The position numbers and the translations under genes are program-made. The notes beneath the pieces were generated by a model. The model was not told the DNA's origin, made no database searches, and was given only the letters and a program-made list of their open reading frames with translations. 64,000 bases of DNA from Cryptomeria japonica (lineage: Eukaryota; Streptophyta; Pinopsida; Cupressales; Cupressaceae), in the NCBI RefSeq assembly GCF_030272615.1, contig NC_081406.1, forward strand, positions 243,591,218-243,655,217, read 5' to 3'. Every line of letters begins with the position of its first letter. The first letter of the stretch is position 1. Positions 25,721 through 38,982 of the stretch are shown here, in pieces.

Positions 25721-27843
25721 AATGTGGTGTGGCCACTTTTTGGTCCCCCATATTTTTGTACTTACCCCTGTGTTTGTTGAGATGCTTATGCTATTCTTTC
25801 TATGAAAATAATCATATATGTAATGGATTTCTTATCTCCATATATGAAATTTTAATTGATTATTGTGCAATTTTATAAGTATATGATATATGATGTTGAA
25901 TCTCATTGGATGTTTTCATTTGTTTCGACTATTATATATATTGAGTAAGTACACTTGATATGTGTGTTGAGTAGATATAGGTATGAGGTTATTAATCCGA
26001 TTGGCTACAAAAGTTTGAGCTATTGCCCAACTGTGGTTATTTTGGAGATGCCACATTTGGCCTTTCCTACTATGCCCAATTATACATTTGAGTACAATTT
26101 GAGATGTGAGTTACCTATGTTTACCCAAATATAAATGGAAGGTGATTTTAGAGTCCATTCATGTTGTGAATTACCAATTATATGATTTTATAATTTAAGA
26201 AATCTCATCTCTTGTGATCTAGATGTACTTGATTTATTTACCGATTCCTAAGGCCATTGCAATGATACTCTATACCCCCTCTCTACAATCTAGTATTTTT
26301 TGGATTCAAAGTTATTTTTTTATGATTGATGGCATATCATCCTTTTTTATATAATTGAGTGATATTCACATGTTTAATTTGTGATTGGTGTGAGTGTAAG
26401 CCTATTCCCATGCATATTATGAGTGTGTTTTGGCCTATGTGATCAGCTCTTAGCATGGTGGGAATGAATATTTAGGTTCCATGAGGTTTGATGGCATGGA
26501 AATTGCTCCAGGATCATGATCAAGTTGATAAAGATTCTCAATCTTGATTATTTTACTATTATAACAAGTTATAAAAATATAATTAAAAGATATTTGAATT
26601 CTTACATTAATACATATATTATAATAATTGAAACTTCCTAACGAATAGAATGTTTTGGTTAAAGTGAATGTATCTAACATCTTCAAATATAAACCTTTCT
26701 TCTAGATTTTGGATAATAGTCAATTTGGCCAATGAAACGAAGAAAATAGCATAATAAATGAATTGAAGAACATTAGAGAACTGTTTTTTTTAACGAAATA
26801 GTTGAAGTTGTTAAGCTGGTGCATCTTGCAACCAACTAAAATTCTTTATTCCAATTGAGTTTGCGCATCAAATTCCTCTTTCCTCCCTTGAATTTATTAT
26901 CAATACGTTTTGTCAGCTTGAATGACACGTAAAACTGTTCTGCAAGTCGGCTTTCTCCATGTTTAATCATTGCTTGCATAATCTGTTATTGAGCACCGTT
27001 TATTTTCTTACCCAAACTTCAGGGTAGGTATGTTGATGGAAGATGGAAAAGATCGGAGTGGTTGAGTTGTCCATTAAAAGATTATCTGATATGGATTTTA
27101 TTATTAAAAATAAATTAAAAAAATGTTTCAGAGAAATAAGTTTTATGTTTGTTTTAGTGTTTTGGGTTGTTTTCCTTATGAATTGTAATAGTGAGACTTT
27201 TTTTTAACATTATTTTTATTTTTGATAATATAGACATTTCATTTAAATAATAATAAAAATTATATTTATTATTTATAGAATCTAACTTAATATTTAAGTT
27301 ATTGATTTTTGTTTTGAAATCTTATAATTCTTAATTAAAAAATATGGCATTATGTTTGAGGGAATGGACTTCTAATTTTTAAAGATATATATGATTATTG
27401 CTTTTGCTTGCTTGGTTAGTTAAATTTGTTGAAAGAAATTGCTTATCAAAGATTATATATGAACAATATTAAAAAATCTCTTAAAATTTTTCTAGTGAAA
27501 TTATAATATTTATATTATTTTTCATTTAATTTATGTTTTTTTTCTTTATTTTTAATGTGAATGTTTTAATGTAGTAACATATTGACAACCAACCTAATTT
27601 TGTATTAGATTTGGCCCACAATTTGATCTCTATTTATCTTTATTTGAAGACCATTAGCATTCATTCATAGATGTATTAACTTGTCTACTACTAAATCATC
27701 AATTTATCTCGATATATTATTTTTTATAGGATGAGAGATTAATCTACATCAATCCCACAAAGTGTAAAATCATTCCCAAAATTCAAATCATTAAATTAAC
27801 ATTCTAACTTTCCTACTATATATACACATATATGTCTGTATGT

Positions 27844-27849
<6 letters not shown>
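25721..27849. other. AT-rich intergenic DNA, no feature recognised
   Basis: Scattered short ORFs only, none with recognisable motifs. No terminal repeats or microsatellites of note before the CA run. Confidence 0.5.

Positions 27850-27902
<53 letters not shown>
27850..27902. repeat. (CA)n microsatellite, about 26 units
   Basis: A pure CA run lies 5 bp left of the Gypsy LTR end at 27908. TA/CA/TG microsatellite sequence resumes right after the other end of that element (39975-40130), so the element sits in a microsatellite. Confidence 0.97.
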
Positions 27903-27905
<3 letters not shown>

Positions 27906-27907
27906 GT

Positions 27908-29213
27908 TGTAATGGTTGTAAAATTAGGGTTTCATCAATTAAGATAATAAAACCACTAATCTTATCTAGGGACCAAAACATTAAAAGAGGGGGGTAAATT
28001 CAATAGATATAGCCACAATTCAATTAGGAAAAGGGCTAAAACACTAATTAAAGTTAAACCAATTTGGTGTCTCCCTCTTTGAGTTGAAATTTGGATGTAG
28101 ATTGTGAAGTTAGGGTAAAATAAAGGATAATTGAAGTGAAATAATAATAAGACTACTACAAATATCAAACAGATCAACAAGCGTAGATCTGAGCAGAAGA
28201 ATAAGATTAGATTTTGTTCTTCAAAGCTCAGGTTGAATTGTTGAGACAAGGATGGTAGGTCACCCTTGTCTAATAACTCAAAGACAGGCAAGTGGGATCT
28301 TTTCCAAATAAGGAAGGCACACTAGATTCACTATTAGAAACTGAGGAATTTTTTTTGAGATTGGGATGCTAGGTTGCCCTAGTCCTCCGCTTTTCACTTT
28401 GTCAAAATCTGAACTTGTTGGTCATCGTCAAGTCTATCAAGACCTTTGATTACAACTCTTGAGTCAATTAGTTGCACACAAAATGAGAGGAAAAGGGGTT
28501 GTGGATAGGGTTTTTCCTTGGGTCAAACCCCGATTTAGGAAGTAACTTGAAATTGAAATTGTATTTGTAATGGAAATAACAAGATACTTTCCTTTTGAGG
28601 GAAAGGCTAGATGTGAAATTGAATGCTTGCAATTGAAATGTATACCTTGATGAAGCTTTCTTGAATCCTCATACAATGGTTTTAGGATGTCTTGTAGAAT
28701 GTCTTTATAGAAGGTCGTTTATGGATGCCATCTTGAATGTTTTAACTTGATTAAACTTCTTCTCTAATGCTTGATTGTTTTCTCACTTGAATTGAATTTT
28801 CTAGAGTGTAATTAAATTTTGATTAGATGAATTAGGTTTCAAATGAGAAGGGTAGGCCTCCTTTTATACTTGACTCTCCGAAAACTATTTGAATTTTTTA
28901 GGGCAGGCCAACATGAGATCTAGATTCTCACTCACTTGATGTGACCATTGTGAGGACCAAATTTGGGTCCTAATTGAGAGGATTAGGGTGCTTTGGTTCC
29001 ATGGTCATGATCTAGGACCAAGGTGCCCTAGCACCCCGGTCCTAAGAATCATGACTCAACTTGGGGAAAAGACATGAGAGAAGGTGAAAATGTAGGTTTG
29101 TAAAGGGTCTGAGTTGAATCAAGGTAGACATCAGGCATCAAAAGACATAACACCATTGAAGTGAGGTCTAGGTGAGGACAAAATTATATGTGGGTACAAT
29201 TTATGACACTACA
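27908..29213 (-). repeat. 3' LTR of the non-autonomous Gypsy element
   Basis: Begins (minus) TGTAGTGTCATAAATTGTA at 29213 and ends ATTACA at 27908. It aligns along its whole length with the split copy at 33756-39969, with scattered substitutions and small indels, so the insertion is old. Confidence 0.88.
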
Positions 29214-29233
29214 TTTAGCCGCCACTTTAGCGG
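29214..29233 (-). other. Polypurine-like tract of the Gypsy element
   Basis: The minus strand reads CCGCTAAAGTGGCGGCTAAA immediately before the LTR start. It is less purine-pure than usual but sits at the expected place. Confidence 0.5.
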
Positions 29234-30990
29234 AAGTATTAGACTACATCCATACCCATAATAAAGTGCAAAGTCAAATTCAAAAAAAAATTCACCAAGA
29301 TACCAAAGCGACAAGATACACCAAACCCCTAGGGACTTTAAGATCTTACTAATCTAATATCAAGATAAAAGGGATAACACATTAAAGAGCAAGAAAGAGT
29401 GACTATACCGGCCTAGTAAGATTTGCTTACTATGAGTCATAAAAAAGAAAATACCAAATTACAAAGCAAAAGGCTTAGTTTTCCAAGTAACTTGAATATT
29501 GAAAACATGTCATTGTGTGTGTAGAAAGTGTAACATTGAGCGGAGTGTATATCCCCATGTTAAAGTGATTGTGTATGCCTTATCGAAAACAATAGATTTA
29601 AGGTAGAATGCATTCAAAAGACAAGAACATTACCACAATGAGATGCCCCTAAGAATGACAAATCAAAGGATAATGGTCACAAAACATATATGAAAAAGCA
29701 CATAAAATATCCACCAACTCTGGATTAGTAATGCACTTGTGGTAAATAATGTATATCAAGGATAATTGTATTGAATTGACCTCATCCCCCAAAGGTAATG
29801 GAACTACAAACACAATGGAAGAAGAGAACAAGAGATAACAAACAAATGTCTTTTGAGTCAACATGGAAGAGACCAAACATACATCTCAACAATTTGCATC
29901 ATCCTCAAGTAGACAACACAAGGCACATTTACAAACAAATAACACATTTATGACATATAGAAGAATTGAGATACAGATAGAGGAATGTCACAACTAATTC
30001 AACCTCTTTATTACCTTGCACTAACAAAGTAACAAGGGTCATCCAAAGAGAACCTAAAATAACACAAAAATATATCAAGAAAAACATCACATGGAAAGCA
30101 CATTGCAAACAAGCAAACAAGCAAACAACAAAACAAAATCCACACACAAATGAAACTAGTCAAGAAAACCATCTGCCTCTCAGTATTTCTTAACACCATC
30201 TAGGGATGGTAGAAAATATGTAAGAGGAGCCACATTGAGCACAATAGATGGAGCTACTACAAATTCGAAACAAGGACCATGCTCTAATGATGAATCAATT
30301 TGTTTGTTGCTAGGAGATAGGGTTAATGCTTTTGATGAAGATAACTCATGATTAATCTCAATGTAAGCTCATACATATCATAAAAATCATTAGGATCAAC
30401 ATTGTTAGCATGAACAACATTATTATCATTATCCATATCAGCATCCAAATTAATAAATTTATAGGATCTTTAACATGAAAAGAAGTTGAACCATCATTTT
30501 TATTGAGCAATTTTAACTTAAGCGATTTGAGTTGAACTTCCTCCCTAAGGTCAAGCAAAGGATGGAAAAATAGGACCAAGACAACATTTGGTGTCTTCGG
30601 GGAGGAAGTGGTTTGGAAAGAAATTTCAAAATCCTTAGTAAGATGTCTTTATTGGTGTTCTCTCATACAATGATTCTTTTTAGTTTTAGTTGAGAATTAT
30701 GAAGGTTGAGGATCAATTAACATAGGCTTCTTTTATTCCCTTATAGGGGGAGGAATGAAAGAAACCCCAATAGGTTGAGAGATAGAGGATGATGCCAAAT
30801 GCTTTCCTTTTGTAGGACATAGGAGGTGGAACTGAGGCATATATAGGAGGAATAGAATGAGTAGGGAAAATACTAGGTCCATTACAAGGAGGAGGAATAT
30901 TTGTGGGTATAGGGTCTCTAGGCTTACTCAAGGCCATTATGATCTCATTTTTCTATTTTTGATAAGATAAAAAAATGATGTCATTTCAAG
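29234..30990 (-). other. Internal region downstream of protease, no RT or integrase
   Basis: The minus strand has short coding-like pieces, including a Pro-rich stretch at 30937-30713 and one at 30579-30358, but no pol motif. In a complete Gypsy element RT would follow the protease here; it is absent. Confidence 0.55.
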
Positions 30991-30993
30991 GCT

Positions 30994-31480
30994 TTAAAGG
31001 CTCAACTGTTTAGGCCAGAAGTAATCAAGATTAAAATTTTCATGCTTCGCTATGGGTTGGTAAAGGCTATGATTATTTATTATAATAGTACCATTATGAG
31101 GGAATTTCAAACATTTATGAAATGTAGAAGGGATATCTTTCATGGAAGAGAGCCAAGGATGTCCAAAATTCACACAAAATTGATTCAATGTAATAATAAT
31201 AGAAAAGGTGACATCTAAGAACTTAGTACCAACCTCAATGGGAAGAGTAATAGAACCAATAGTAGGGCAAGAGAAGCCATCATACACCTTAACTATAACA
31301 TCAGATTTATTATATGTTACTTGATGCAATTGTTAAGTAAAAAGATTCTCTTTAGTAATCACATTTACCATACATGCTGGATCAATGAGTACCCCTCGTG
31401 AGAGTTTGTGTTTGATCTTTGTAGTAATATATAATGAACCATTAGGTGCAACAATAGTTTCACTAGGATCAAATGTAATG
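30994..31480 (-). pseudogene. Gypsy aspartic protease remnant
   Basis: On the minus strand, LIDPACMVNVIT (about 31385-31350) occupies the retropepsin active-site position where D[ST]G is usual. After a stop it continues in the open stretch 31329-30994 with VYDGFSCPTIGSITLPIEVG, FLDVTFSII and HPWLSSMKDIPSTFHKCLKF, the pattern of Tat-type Gypsy proteases. The active-site variant DPA suggests it is inactive, or a lineage variant. Confidence 0.65.
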
Positions 31481-31699
31481 CATAAGTCTTTTGTAGGTTT
31501 AGGTTTGTCAATGAGGTTTATAACATTATTAGATTATACACCAAGGTCGTTAGGAGAAAAAGCAAGTAGCTTAGACTCGACAACATTGGTAGAAGAGGAA
31601 GGCAACAAATTGGTGAAAATTTGGAGGTTTTGGTTAGGAGGAGCTACATATTTATTCCCTTTGTCATTCACACGAGCTATGGATATAGTGTTTCTATCA

Positions 31700-32728
31700 A
31701 TAAAGTCTTGAATCTTATTCCTTAACTAATAACATTTATTAGTATCATGACCTTGTTGATGATGATATTAATAAAAAGAGCTAGGATCATGTTAATTCGG
31801 TAATGGTTTCAAATGGTTGATTGGTTTGATGGGAGGAAGTTACAACACATTATCATTCATCAAACTCAACATTACACTTTGAAAAGAATTAGAAAGAGGA
31901 GTTAATTATTTTATAAATTATTTGGATAAAGGGGCCACACCTAATGTTGTGGCTACCACTTGAGTGTTGATGCTATCATTTATCTTGATGAAACCTTTGT
32001 TTTGTTTGAACTTCATAATCGATTGTTGAGAACTATCATTTTTATCAACTAGAGTCATTGAAGAGGATGATTAAAATTGACTCACTTGAAGCTAATAATT
32101 ATGAAGTATTACGTACAATTGTGTAAAAGAAGTAAACTCTGAAAATAGAAGCTTATCTCTAATATCATTTTGTAAATTAGCAATAAATTTTTTCCGGACA
32201 TTATGATCAGAAACATGATAATCAATATATGAATGAAAATTTTTATATCTACCAATAAAATTAGTCACTTTTTCTTTAACTCCTTTCTTACAATGATTCA
32301 AATCAATCAAAATAACCTTAGGACATGTTATTTTGAAATTGTTGAATGAAAGTATTACCCAATTGCTGAAAAGAAGTAATAGAATAAGGAGACAAAGAAC
32401 AATACCATTGTAAGGCTTTATCTCTAAAGTTTCTAGTAAATAGTTTTTCCACAAGTCTTTGATCATGAGAGAATTCACTACTCAAGGTTTGAAATATCTT
32501 CACATGAGTCAAGGGATCAACTTTTCCATTGTATAACTCCAATTGGGGAATTTTCATATGTTTAGGAGGAATTGCACAAACAATGTCATTGGTTAGTGAT
32601 CTTACTACATCAAATGTGGGAAAATTGAACTTGGATTGAGTTATGGAAGCCAATTGGTGTTGTAAGGATGTAATAGTTTGAGCTAGGTTATTGATAGTTG
32701 CTTTGGTGGATGGATTGAAATTGGACAA
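31700..32728 (-). pseudogene. Gypsy gag, frameshifted
   Basis: The first part (32728-32318) has KIPQLELYNGKVDPLTHVKI and LFTRNFRDKALQWYCSL, the core of the retrotransposon gag family. A frameshift near 32340 moves the C-terminal half into the frame of 32478-32092 (KEKVTNFIGRYKNFH, KKFIANLQNDIRDKLLFSE). Further on, a gag-end motif with the pattern YHHQQGHDTNKCYQL is seen near 31770-31720. Upstream sequence is Pro-rich. Gag would form the virus-like particle; this copy cannot be translated in one frame. Confidence 0.78.
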
Positions 32729-33735
32729 ACTGGATTGTGATGGAGGAGTAACATTGTTGTAGGTAGGTGGAGGTTGAGAATAAGGAGGGGGAACATTATG
32801 GTATTTTTGTATGACTCATAGAAGGAGGTATATAAGAATATTGATTAATATTATTTCCCCCATGACTAACATGTGTAGGTTTAACATTTTGTGTGGAAGT
32901 AGTCATGATAGAAGATGTGAATGTAGGCACACTAGGAAAGGATGTAGACATAATAATGGAATGATTAACTTGGCTAGTAGGTTGATATTAACCAAGGACT
33001 TTGGCACAAATTTTGTTTGGCATAATATTAGTATCAACAATATGAGCAAGGCCATGCAACAAATCCACACCTATCTTATCACTTTGAAACATTTTTTTTA
33101 ATCCTTCAATCAAGGGGATTGCCTCACTATCTAGGTATTGATTTTAAAACATTATCAATCTTCTCCAATTGGTCACTAGTAACCCTAGTTAGTGATTCAT
33201 CCTCATTATGAAAAATATGAGGTGAAGGGGGATATGTGATGTCATTTGTTGGATTAGAGGAAGTGCCAATATTCACATGGAACAAGTTAGCCAACTAGGG
33301 CTCCATATCCTTTATATTTACACCTCGGGACTATAACCTCTTCTCACTGAAATATTGTATGTAAGACTACAGGTAAAAAAAATCATGCACAAAGGAGGAA
33401 AAATGAAGGAAAAGATTGAAAGCCGTGATTAAAAAATGCAATTTCTTTGTAAAATGATTGATTAACCAATGAATTAAACAATGTGAATTATAAATTTGAA
33501 TACTAGATAGATCTAAACCTGAACATAATATGTCATAAAAATCATATCTGAAAATACAATTGAACAATTATGCAACCCACAAGTCAATTTTAGAAGAATA
33601 AATTATGGTTTTTATGAAATTAACCTCTTAATTTATGTAATTCAATTGCATATATGATCTATGAGTGCAAACATTAATATTTAAGTGTACACAAAATATA
33701 TCCGAGACCATAAATTAGAATTAATACAAATTTCT

Positions 33736-33755
33736 TGAAGTCGAGCTCACCAAAA
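33736..33755 (-). other. Primer-binding-site position of the Gypsy element
   Basis: Directly inside the 5' LTR the minus strand reads TTTTGGTGAGCTCGACTTC. This is where a tRNA 3' end would pair; I cannot name the tRNA. Confidence 0.4.
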
Positions 33756-34509
33756 TGTAATGGTTGTAAAATTAGGGTTTCACCAATTAAGATAATAAAA
33801 TCACTAATCCTACCTAGTGACCAAAACATTAAAACAAGGGGCTAAATTCAATAAATCTAGCCACAATTCAATTAGGAAAAGGGATGAAACACTAATTAAA
33901 TTTACCAATTTGGTGTCTCCCTCGTTTGAGTTAAAATTTGGATGTAGATTGTGAAGTTAGGGCAAAAAAATGGACAGTTGAGGTAAAATAATAATAACAA
34001 ATTGCTACTGGTATTAGACAGAGTCATAGATAGGGATGCAAGCATAAGAATAAGATCAGAACCCATTCCTAAAAGTTTGGGTTGAATTGTTAGGATTGAG
34101 ATGGTAGGTTGTCTTGGTCTTGTAGCTCTAAGATAGGAAAGTGGGATCTTTTCCAAATTAGGGAGATGCATTAGATTCATTGTCAGAAACTTGGGAAAAA
34201 ATTCTAGGATCAAGATGCTAAGTCACCTTGGTCCACCGCTTTTTGCTCTATCAAAATCTAAACTTGTTTGTCATCATCAACTTTATCAGAATATCTGATT
34301 ACAACTCTTGAGTCAATTTCCTGCACACAGAAAGAGAGGAAAAGGGGTTTTGGATAGGGGTTTGCCTTGGGTCAAACCTCAATTCAGGAACTAACCTTGA
34401 AATTAAAATTATAATTGTAATGGAAATAGCATGATACTTCCCTTTTGAGGGAAATGTTAGATCTGAAACTTAATGTTTGTAATTGAAATTCATACCTTGA
34501 TGAAGCTTG
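33756..34509 (-). repeat. 5' LTR of the Gypsy element, part 1 (interrupted)
   Basis: Matches 27908 to about 28655 of the other LTR. It is broken at gatgaagcttg by the Copia element; the remainder continues at 39407. Confidence 0.88.
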
Positions 34510-34956
34510 TGTTAGAGTTTCAAGCAGATTCAAAGCAAATATGAACTAACAATTATATGCAGATTTAAATACAAAAGATAAAGAAATAAAATAGACACAG
34601 ATAACACAAATATTTAACGTGGTTCACCCAAAATGGGTTATGTCCACCATACACAGCCGTCCAATCTTTCTTATTATTCAGCAAAAATAGTACATCAACC
34701 TTACAATGCCTTAAGCATCCAACCGCTTATAACATGTGTTTTTAGGGCAATAAACAAAGTTGGCCTTTTTAGGGTTTTATTACAATGTCGGTTTTCATCA
34801 ACAAAAATGACAATTTTTTTTTTCTCAGGGGCTACCACCCTTGAACCCCCGCAGGGGGCTTCGCCTACTTTCTCAAGGCCTGGCCCAGCCCCAAACCCTA
34901 GCAAGGATACGTGCTGAGTGTACAATACTTTGCTAATCAGTCACCACATATCAACA
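34510..34956 (-). repeat. Copia 3' LTR
   Basis: 447 bp, TGTTAGAGTTTCAAGCAG ... TATCAACA. Compared by eye with the 5' LTR it differs at roughly 10% of sites, mostly C/T and G/A transitions, plus an indel around 34800. Confidence 0.93.
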
Positions 34957-34969
34957 ATCTCCCACTTGG
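34957..34969 (-). other. Copia polypurine tract
   Basis: Minus strand CCAAGTGGGAGAT abuts the 3' LTR. Confidence 0.75.
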
Positions 34970-35092
34970 AGATTGATCAGGCTCCACACCAAACAATCTC
35001 CCACTTGGAGACTGATACAAGACAACATCACTGTACTTGCAGCATCCACCGGATAAAACACTTGGACTTGACTGGTATAAATTCCACACTTA

Positions 35093-35760
35093 TCAATCAA
35101 GAAGACCAATAGAAATAGATGAAGAAATTAGGTTCTCATGTAGAACTGCCTTCATGAACATATCAACAGGATTCTCACTTGTGTGAATCTTCTCAAGCCG
35201 TAACTGACCCTCCTCCAAAACAGTTCGGATGAAATGGTACCTGAGCTGAATGTGCTTTGTCCTTAAATGAAAAGAAGAGTTCTTTGCAAGATGAATGACA
35301 CTCTGGCTATCGGTATACAATGGTGGATCCTCCTGTGTCTGACCCAATTCCTCCAGAAAATATTGCAACCAAATCATCTCCTTGATGGCTTCTGTAGCAG
35401 CAAAATACTTAGCTTCAATGGTTGAAAGTGCAACAACCTTTTACAGCCTAGAAATCAATTGACTGCAGTTCCGCCTATAGTAAAAGCATACCCTGTAGTA
35501 CTTCTTCGTGAATCAATATCGCTTGCCAGATCAGAGTCAACGAATCCTCTTAGAGCAACATTAGATCCTTTGAAGCATAATGCCTTCGTAGTAGTTCCTT
35601 TCAAATACCGAAGAATCCATTTCACAACATTCCAATGTTCCATACCCGGATTACTCATAAACCTGCTCACAACTCCCATTGCATGTGCAATATCTGGCCT
35701 TGTGAAAACCATTGCATACATCAGACTACCAACAGTTGATGAATACGAGATGTTAGACAT
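35093..35760 (-). pseudogene. Copia RNase H domain
   Basis: From 35760 down the minus strand reads GSLMYAMVFTRPDIAHAMG, then DSDLASDIDSRRSTTGYAF, the start of Copia RNase H. A stop and frameshift near 35455 lead to the C-terminal part at 35377-35093 (TDSQSVIHLAKN, RTKHIQLRYHFIR), in another frame. RNase H would remove the RNA template during reverse transcription. Confidence 0.88.
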
Positions 35761-35775
35761 TTTATTTACCTCTTC

Positions 35776-36675
35776 CTATACCTTTGGGCACATCTCCTTA
35801 GTCAATTTGAAATGACTAGCCAAAGGTGTACTAACTGCTTTTGCATCTTGCATGTTAAATCTTTTCAACACCTTCTTTATATATTCACTTTGGGACAAAT
35901 TCAAGGTTCTATTTTTCCTGTCTCGTGTAATCCTCATACCGAGAATTTGCTTAGCTGCACCCAAATCCTTCATAGCAAATGACCTAGCTAATTTATGTTT
36001 AAGATCATTTATATGTTGCATGTTAGACCCAACAACAAGCATGTCATCAACATAAAGCAACAAGATAATATAACTGCCATTATCCAATCTCTTAAAATAT
36101 ACACAATGATCAGAATGACATCTATGATAACTGTGTTCAACCATGAAACTATCAACTTTTAAATACCATTGTCGGGGTTCCTGCTTTAGGCCATACAAAC
36201 TTTTCTTCAACCTACACACCAAGTTCTCCTTACCTTTGACCTCATATCCCTGTGGTTGCAACATGTAAATTTCCTCTTCCAAATCTCCATGGAGAAAAGT
36301 TGTTTTGACATCTAATTGTTCAAGATGTAAATCACCTATAGCCACAAGACTAAGTATAGTTCTAATTGAAGTCATTTTTACAATTGGAGAAAATATTTCA
36401 TCATAATCTATTCCCTTTTTCTGTGCAAAACCTTTTACCACAAGTCTGGCATTATATCTTTTCTGACCTCCTTCCTCCTCCTTCAGCTGATAAACCCATT
36501 TGTTAGGCAAAACTCTTTTTTCTGCAGGTAAAGGGACTAAGTCCCAATTCTTTTTTTTCATCAAGGACTCCATCTCCTCTTTCATGCCTAGCTCCCACTG
36601 TTGTTTGGCATTTACTTGCATTGCTTCTTCATATTCTTCTGGTTCACTAGAATCAGTTAATAAAATAGAATACAA
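35776..36675 (-). pseudogene. Copia reverse transcriptase
   Basis: A 299-residue open stretch covers almost the full Copia RT: WDLVPLPAEKRVLPNKWVY near residues 45-63, ARLVVKGF, QLDVKTTFLHGDLEEEIYM, CRLKKSLYGLKQEPRQWY and the intact active site LLLYVDDMLVVG. It ends at a TAG shortly after SHFKLTKEMCPK. One known lineage position reads K-T instead of K-A before FLHG. It is the best preserved retrotransposon domain in the window. Confidence 0.93.
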
Positions 36676-36759
36676 AGAAGGAGAAAATCTTTCAGGGGGT
36701 CTACTTGACCTCGTAGAACATTTAACAGTTGTAGGAGTTTGTGGGACAATCTGTTGTTG

Positions 36760-37962
36760 CTAAGCATCAGGTACCCGTGGCATTTCATTTTCAGGAATCT
36801 CATCCAACACCACATATTCTTGTTTGTCTTGTTCATGCTTCTTTTCCTGCATCTGTTTTGTATACATAACCTTCTCATTGAATATAACATCTCTACTTCT
36901 AATTATTTTCTTATTTTCAAAATCCCATAACTGATAGCCATATTCATCTATCCCATATCCAATGAAGGTACATTTATGAGATTTAGCATCAAGCTTGGTT
37001 CTGTTTTCTTTATCAACATGGACAAAAGCTTCACAACCAAAGGTTTTCAGAAAAGAATAATTTACCTTTTTACCAGTCCATTCCTCCTCAGGAATACCAC
37101 CATCCAAAGGGGTTGAAGGACCTCTATTTATCAAATAGACAGTAGTATGTACAACATCTACCCAAAAATGTAAGGGCAATCCAACATGCAATCTCATGCT
37201 CCTCGCGCATTCCATGATAGTCATATTCATTCTCTTTGACGCACCATTTTCTTGTGGAGTTCCTGGAACCGTCTTCTACTTTTGAATCCCATTTAAGGAG
37301 CAGTAATCTTCAAATTCTTTGCCGCAATACTCACCACCATTATCCGATCTGAGACACTTCAACTTTTTTCCTATCTCATTCTCAACCAAAGCTTTCCATT
37401 TCTTAAAAATTTCAAAAACATTTGATTTTTGTTTTAGGAAATATACCCATGTTTTTCTGGTTGAGTCATCAATAAAAATAACATAATAACAAAAGCCACC
37501 AAGAGATGGTACCTGAGTCGGTCCCCATACATCTGAATGCACAAGCTCTAACTTCTCAGTCTTTTTCTCTTTCCCAACCTTGAGAAATTTGACTCTTTTT
37601 TGTTTACCATAAACAGAGTTTTCATAGAACTCTAAATCAATCTTCTTTAGTCCTGGCAATAGATTTTTGTAGTGAAGGATTTTCATCCCTTTCTCACTAA
37701 TGTGCCCAAGCCTATGGTGCCACATTATCGAATCTGTTCTTGCAACATCTATTGTTGTTGTCCCAACAGTAACTTTATCTGTAGCAGCTAGGGTAGAGTA
37801 AGTGTTACCAGTACAGAGATATAATGTGCCTACCTTCGCACCTTTAGCTACTACTAAATTAGGAATATGTCTTACCTCTTGCAGAAACCAATAATTTCCA
37901 TTCTGCAACTTGATCTTTATCTTTCCTTTTCCAACAATTTGACAGGGCTCATCATCACCCAA
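36760..37962 (-). pseudogene. Copia integrase (catalytic Glu replaced)
   Basis: From 37962: the pre-integrase region with WHHRLGHISEKGM, where the following Cys pair of the HHCC finger is lost (FYENSVYGKQ). The core has HSDVWGP (first Asp) and LRSDNGGEY (second Asp). A stop near 37275 breaks the frame. The next block (37230-36760, plus its upstream) has QENGASKRMN, where the family has Glu in place of this Lys, so the third DDE residue is missing. C-terminal sequence FLKTFGCEAFVHVDKE and SRDVIFNE is conserved. It is catalytically dead. Confidence 0.9.
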
Positions 37963-38252
37963 ATATACCTGTCCAAAATCACCTTGAACATAATCTAGAA
38001 AATATTTTCTATGGGGTGTAGCATGAAATGAAGCCCCAAAATCTATTACCTAGTAATCATTAACATTATCCAAACATAAGATTAAAGCATCTTATAAAGT
38101 ATTACTTGCAATATTAGCTTCCTTACTGTCATTTTCATTTTTGTCTCCTTTGTTTTTCCGAGACCAACAGTCTTTCTTTAGATGACCAAGATTTCCACAG
38201 TACCAACAATCTTTCTTTCCTCTAGATTGAGAGCATCCTTTCTTTGACTTCC
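37963..38252 (-). pseudogene. Copia zinc knuckle and protease region
   Basis: After the gag stop at 38254 the same frame continues with a CX2CX4HX4C zinc knuckle, CWYCGNLGHLKKDC (about 38210-38165), a nucleic-acid-binding motif of gag. Near 38040 the protease site reads VIDFGASFHAT, where D[ST]G is expected, so Ser/Thr is replaced by Phe. Two more stops lie between. Confidence 0.82.
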
Positions 38253-38253
38253 C

Positions 38254-38922
38254 TCATGACTTCTCATTCCCAGGGCCTTTTCCTCTTTCCTTTGATCTTC
38301 CTCTATTCTCCACATTCAAAACACTACCCAATGATGTTGGAGTCTCACCTGTGCTTTTTCTTTGCATTTCCTCGCTTATGATAACACCAACAATATCATC
38401 AAATATCAAAGTATTTTTACCAGAGACAGAGTTACCTACAGCCATAACCAAGCTATTCCATCTTTTTGGCAAAGAACATAAAATCAAGAGAGCCCTAACC
38501 TCTTCTGCAAAGGTAATTTTTACTAAAGACAATTGACTGGTAATTGTATTAAATTCATTTAAGTGCTCCGCTACAGATCCTCCCTCACTCATTTTTGAAT
38601 TAAACAAATGCTTCATAAGAAATACCTTATTCGAAGCCGAGGGTTTCTCATACAACTTAGCCATTGTCGCCATCAATTCTACAGTCATTTTTGCTTCTGT
38701 TATATTGAATGCTACAGACGGTGCAAGGCACAATCGAATGGATCCCAGTGCCTTTCTATCTAAAATGTCTCACTCTTCATCTGACATTGTGGTCACTTTC
38801 TTTGCCTTTCCTTCCAATGGCCGCCACAAATCCTTTTGATACAGGTAATCCTCCATCTGCATTTTCCATAATTGATAGTTTTGGCCGTTAAAATTTTTGA
38901 CCTTGAATTTGGAATCATCCAT
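38254..38922 (-). pseudogene. Copia gag
   Basis: Starts at the Met at 38922 (MDDSKFKVKNFNGQNYQLWK), the standard Copia gag N-terminus. A TGA where the family has Trp (DEEW position, near 38770) interrupts it, after which 38733-38254 stays open, with KLYEKPSASNKVFLMKHLF and SVAEHLNEFNTI. It ends at TGA before the zinc knuckle. Confidence 0.88.
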
Positions 38923-38964
38923 TGTTCCCACTCAAATATGAGAGTCCTGCCAATTTAGGGAAAA

Positions 38965-38980
38965 CCTCGCTTTGATACCA
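38965..38980 (-). other. Copia primer-binding site (initiator tRNA-Met type)
   Basis: Minus strand TGGTATCAAAGCGAGG lies 2 bp inside the 5' LTR and matches the usual TGGTATCAGAGC complement of the initiator tRNA-Met 3' end with one change. Confidence 0.88.
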
Positions 38981-38982
38981 AT

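Noticed and set aside
31385-31711. 108-residue plus-strand ORF
   Set aside because: Antisense of the gag-protease junction of the minus-strand Gypsy element.
35459-35815. 118-residue plus-strand ORF
   Set aside because: It is the antisense shadow of the Copia RT/RNase H region.
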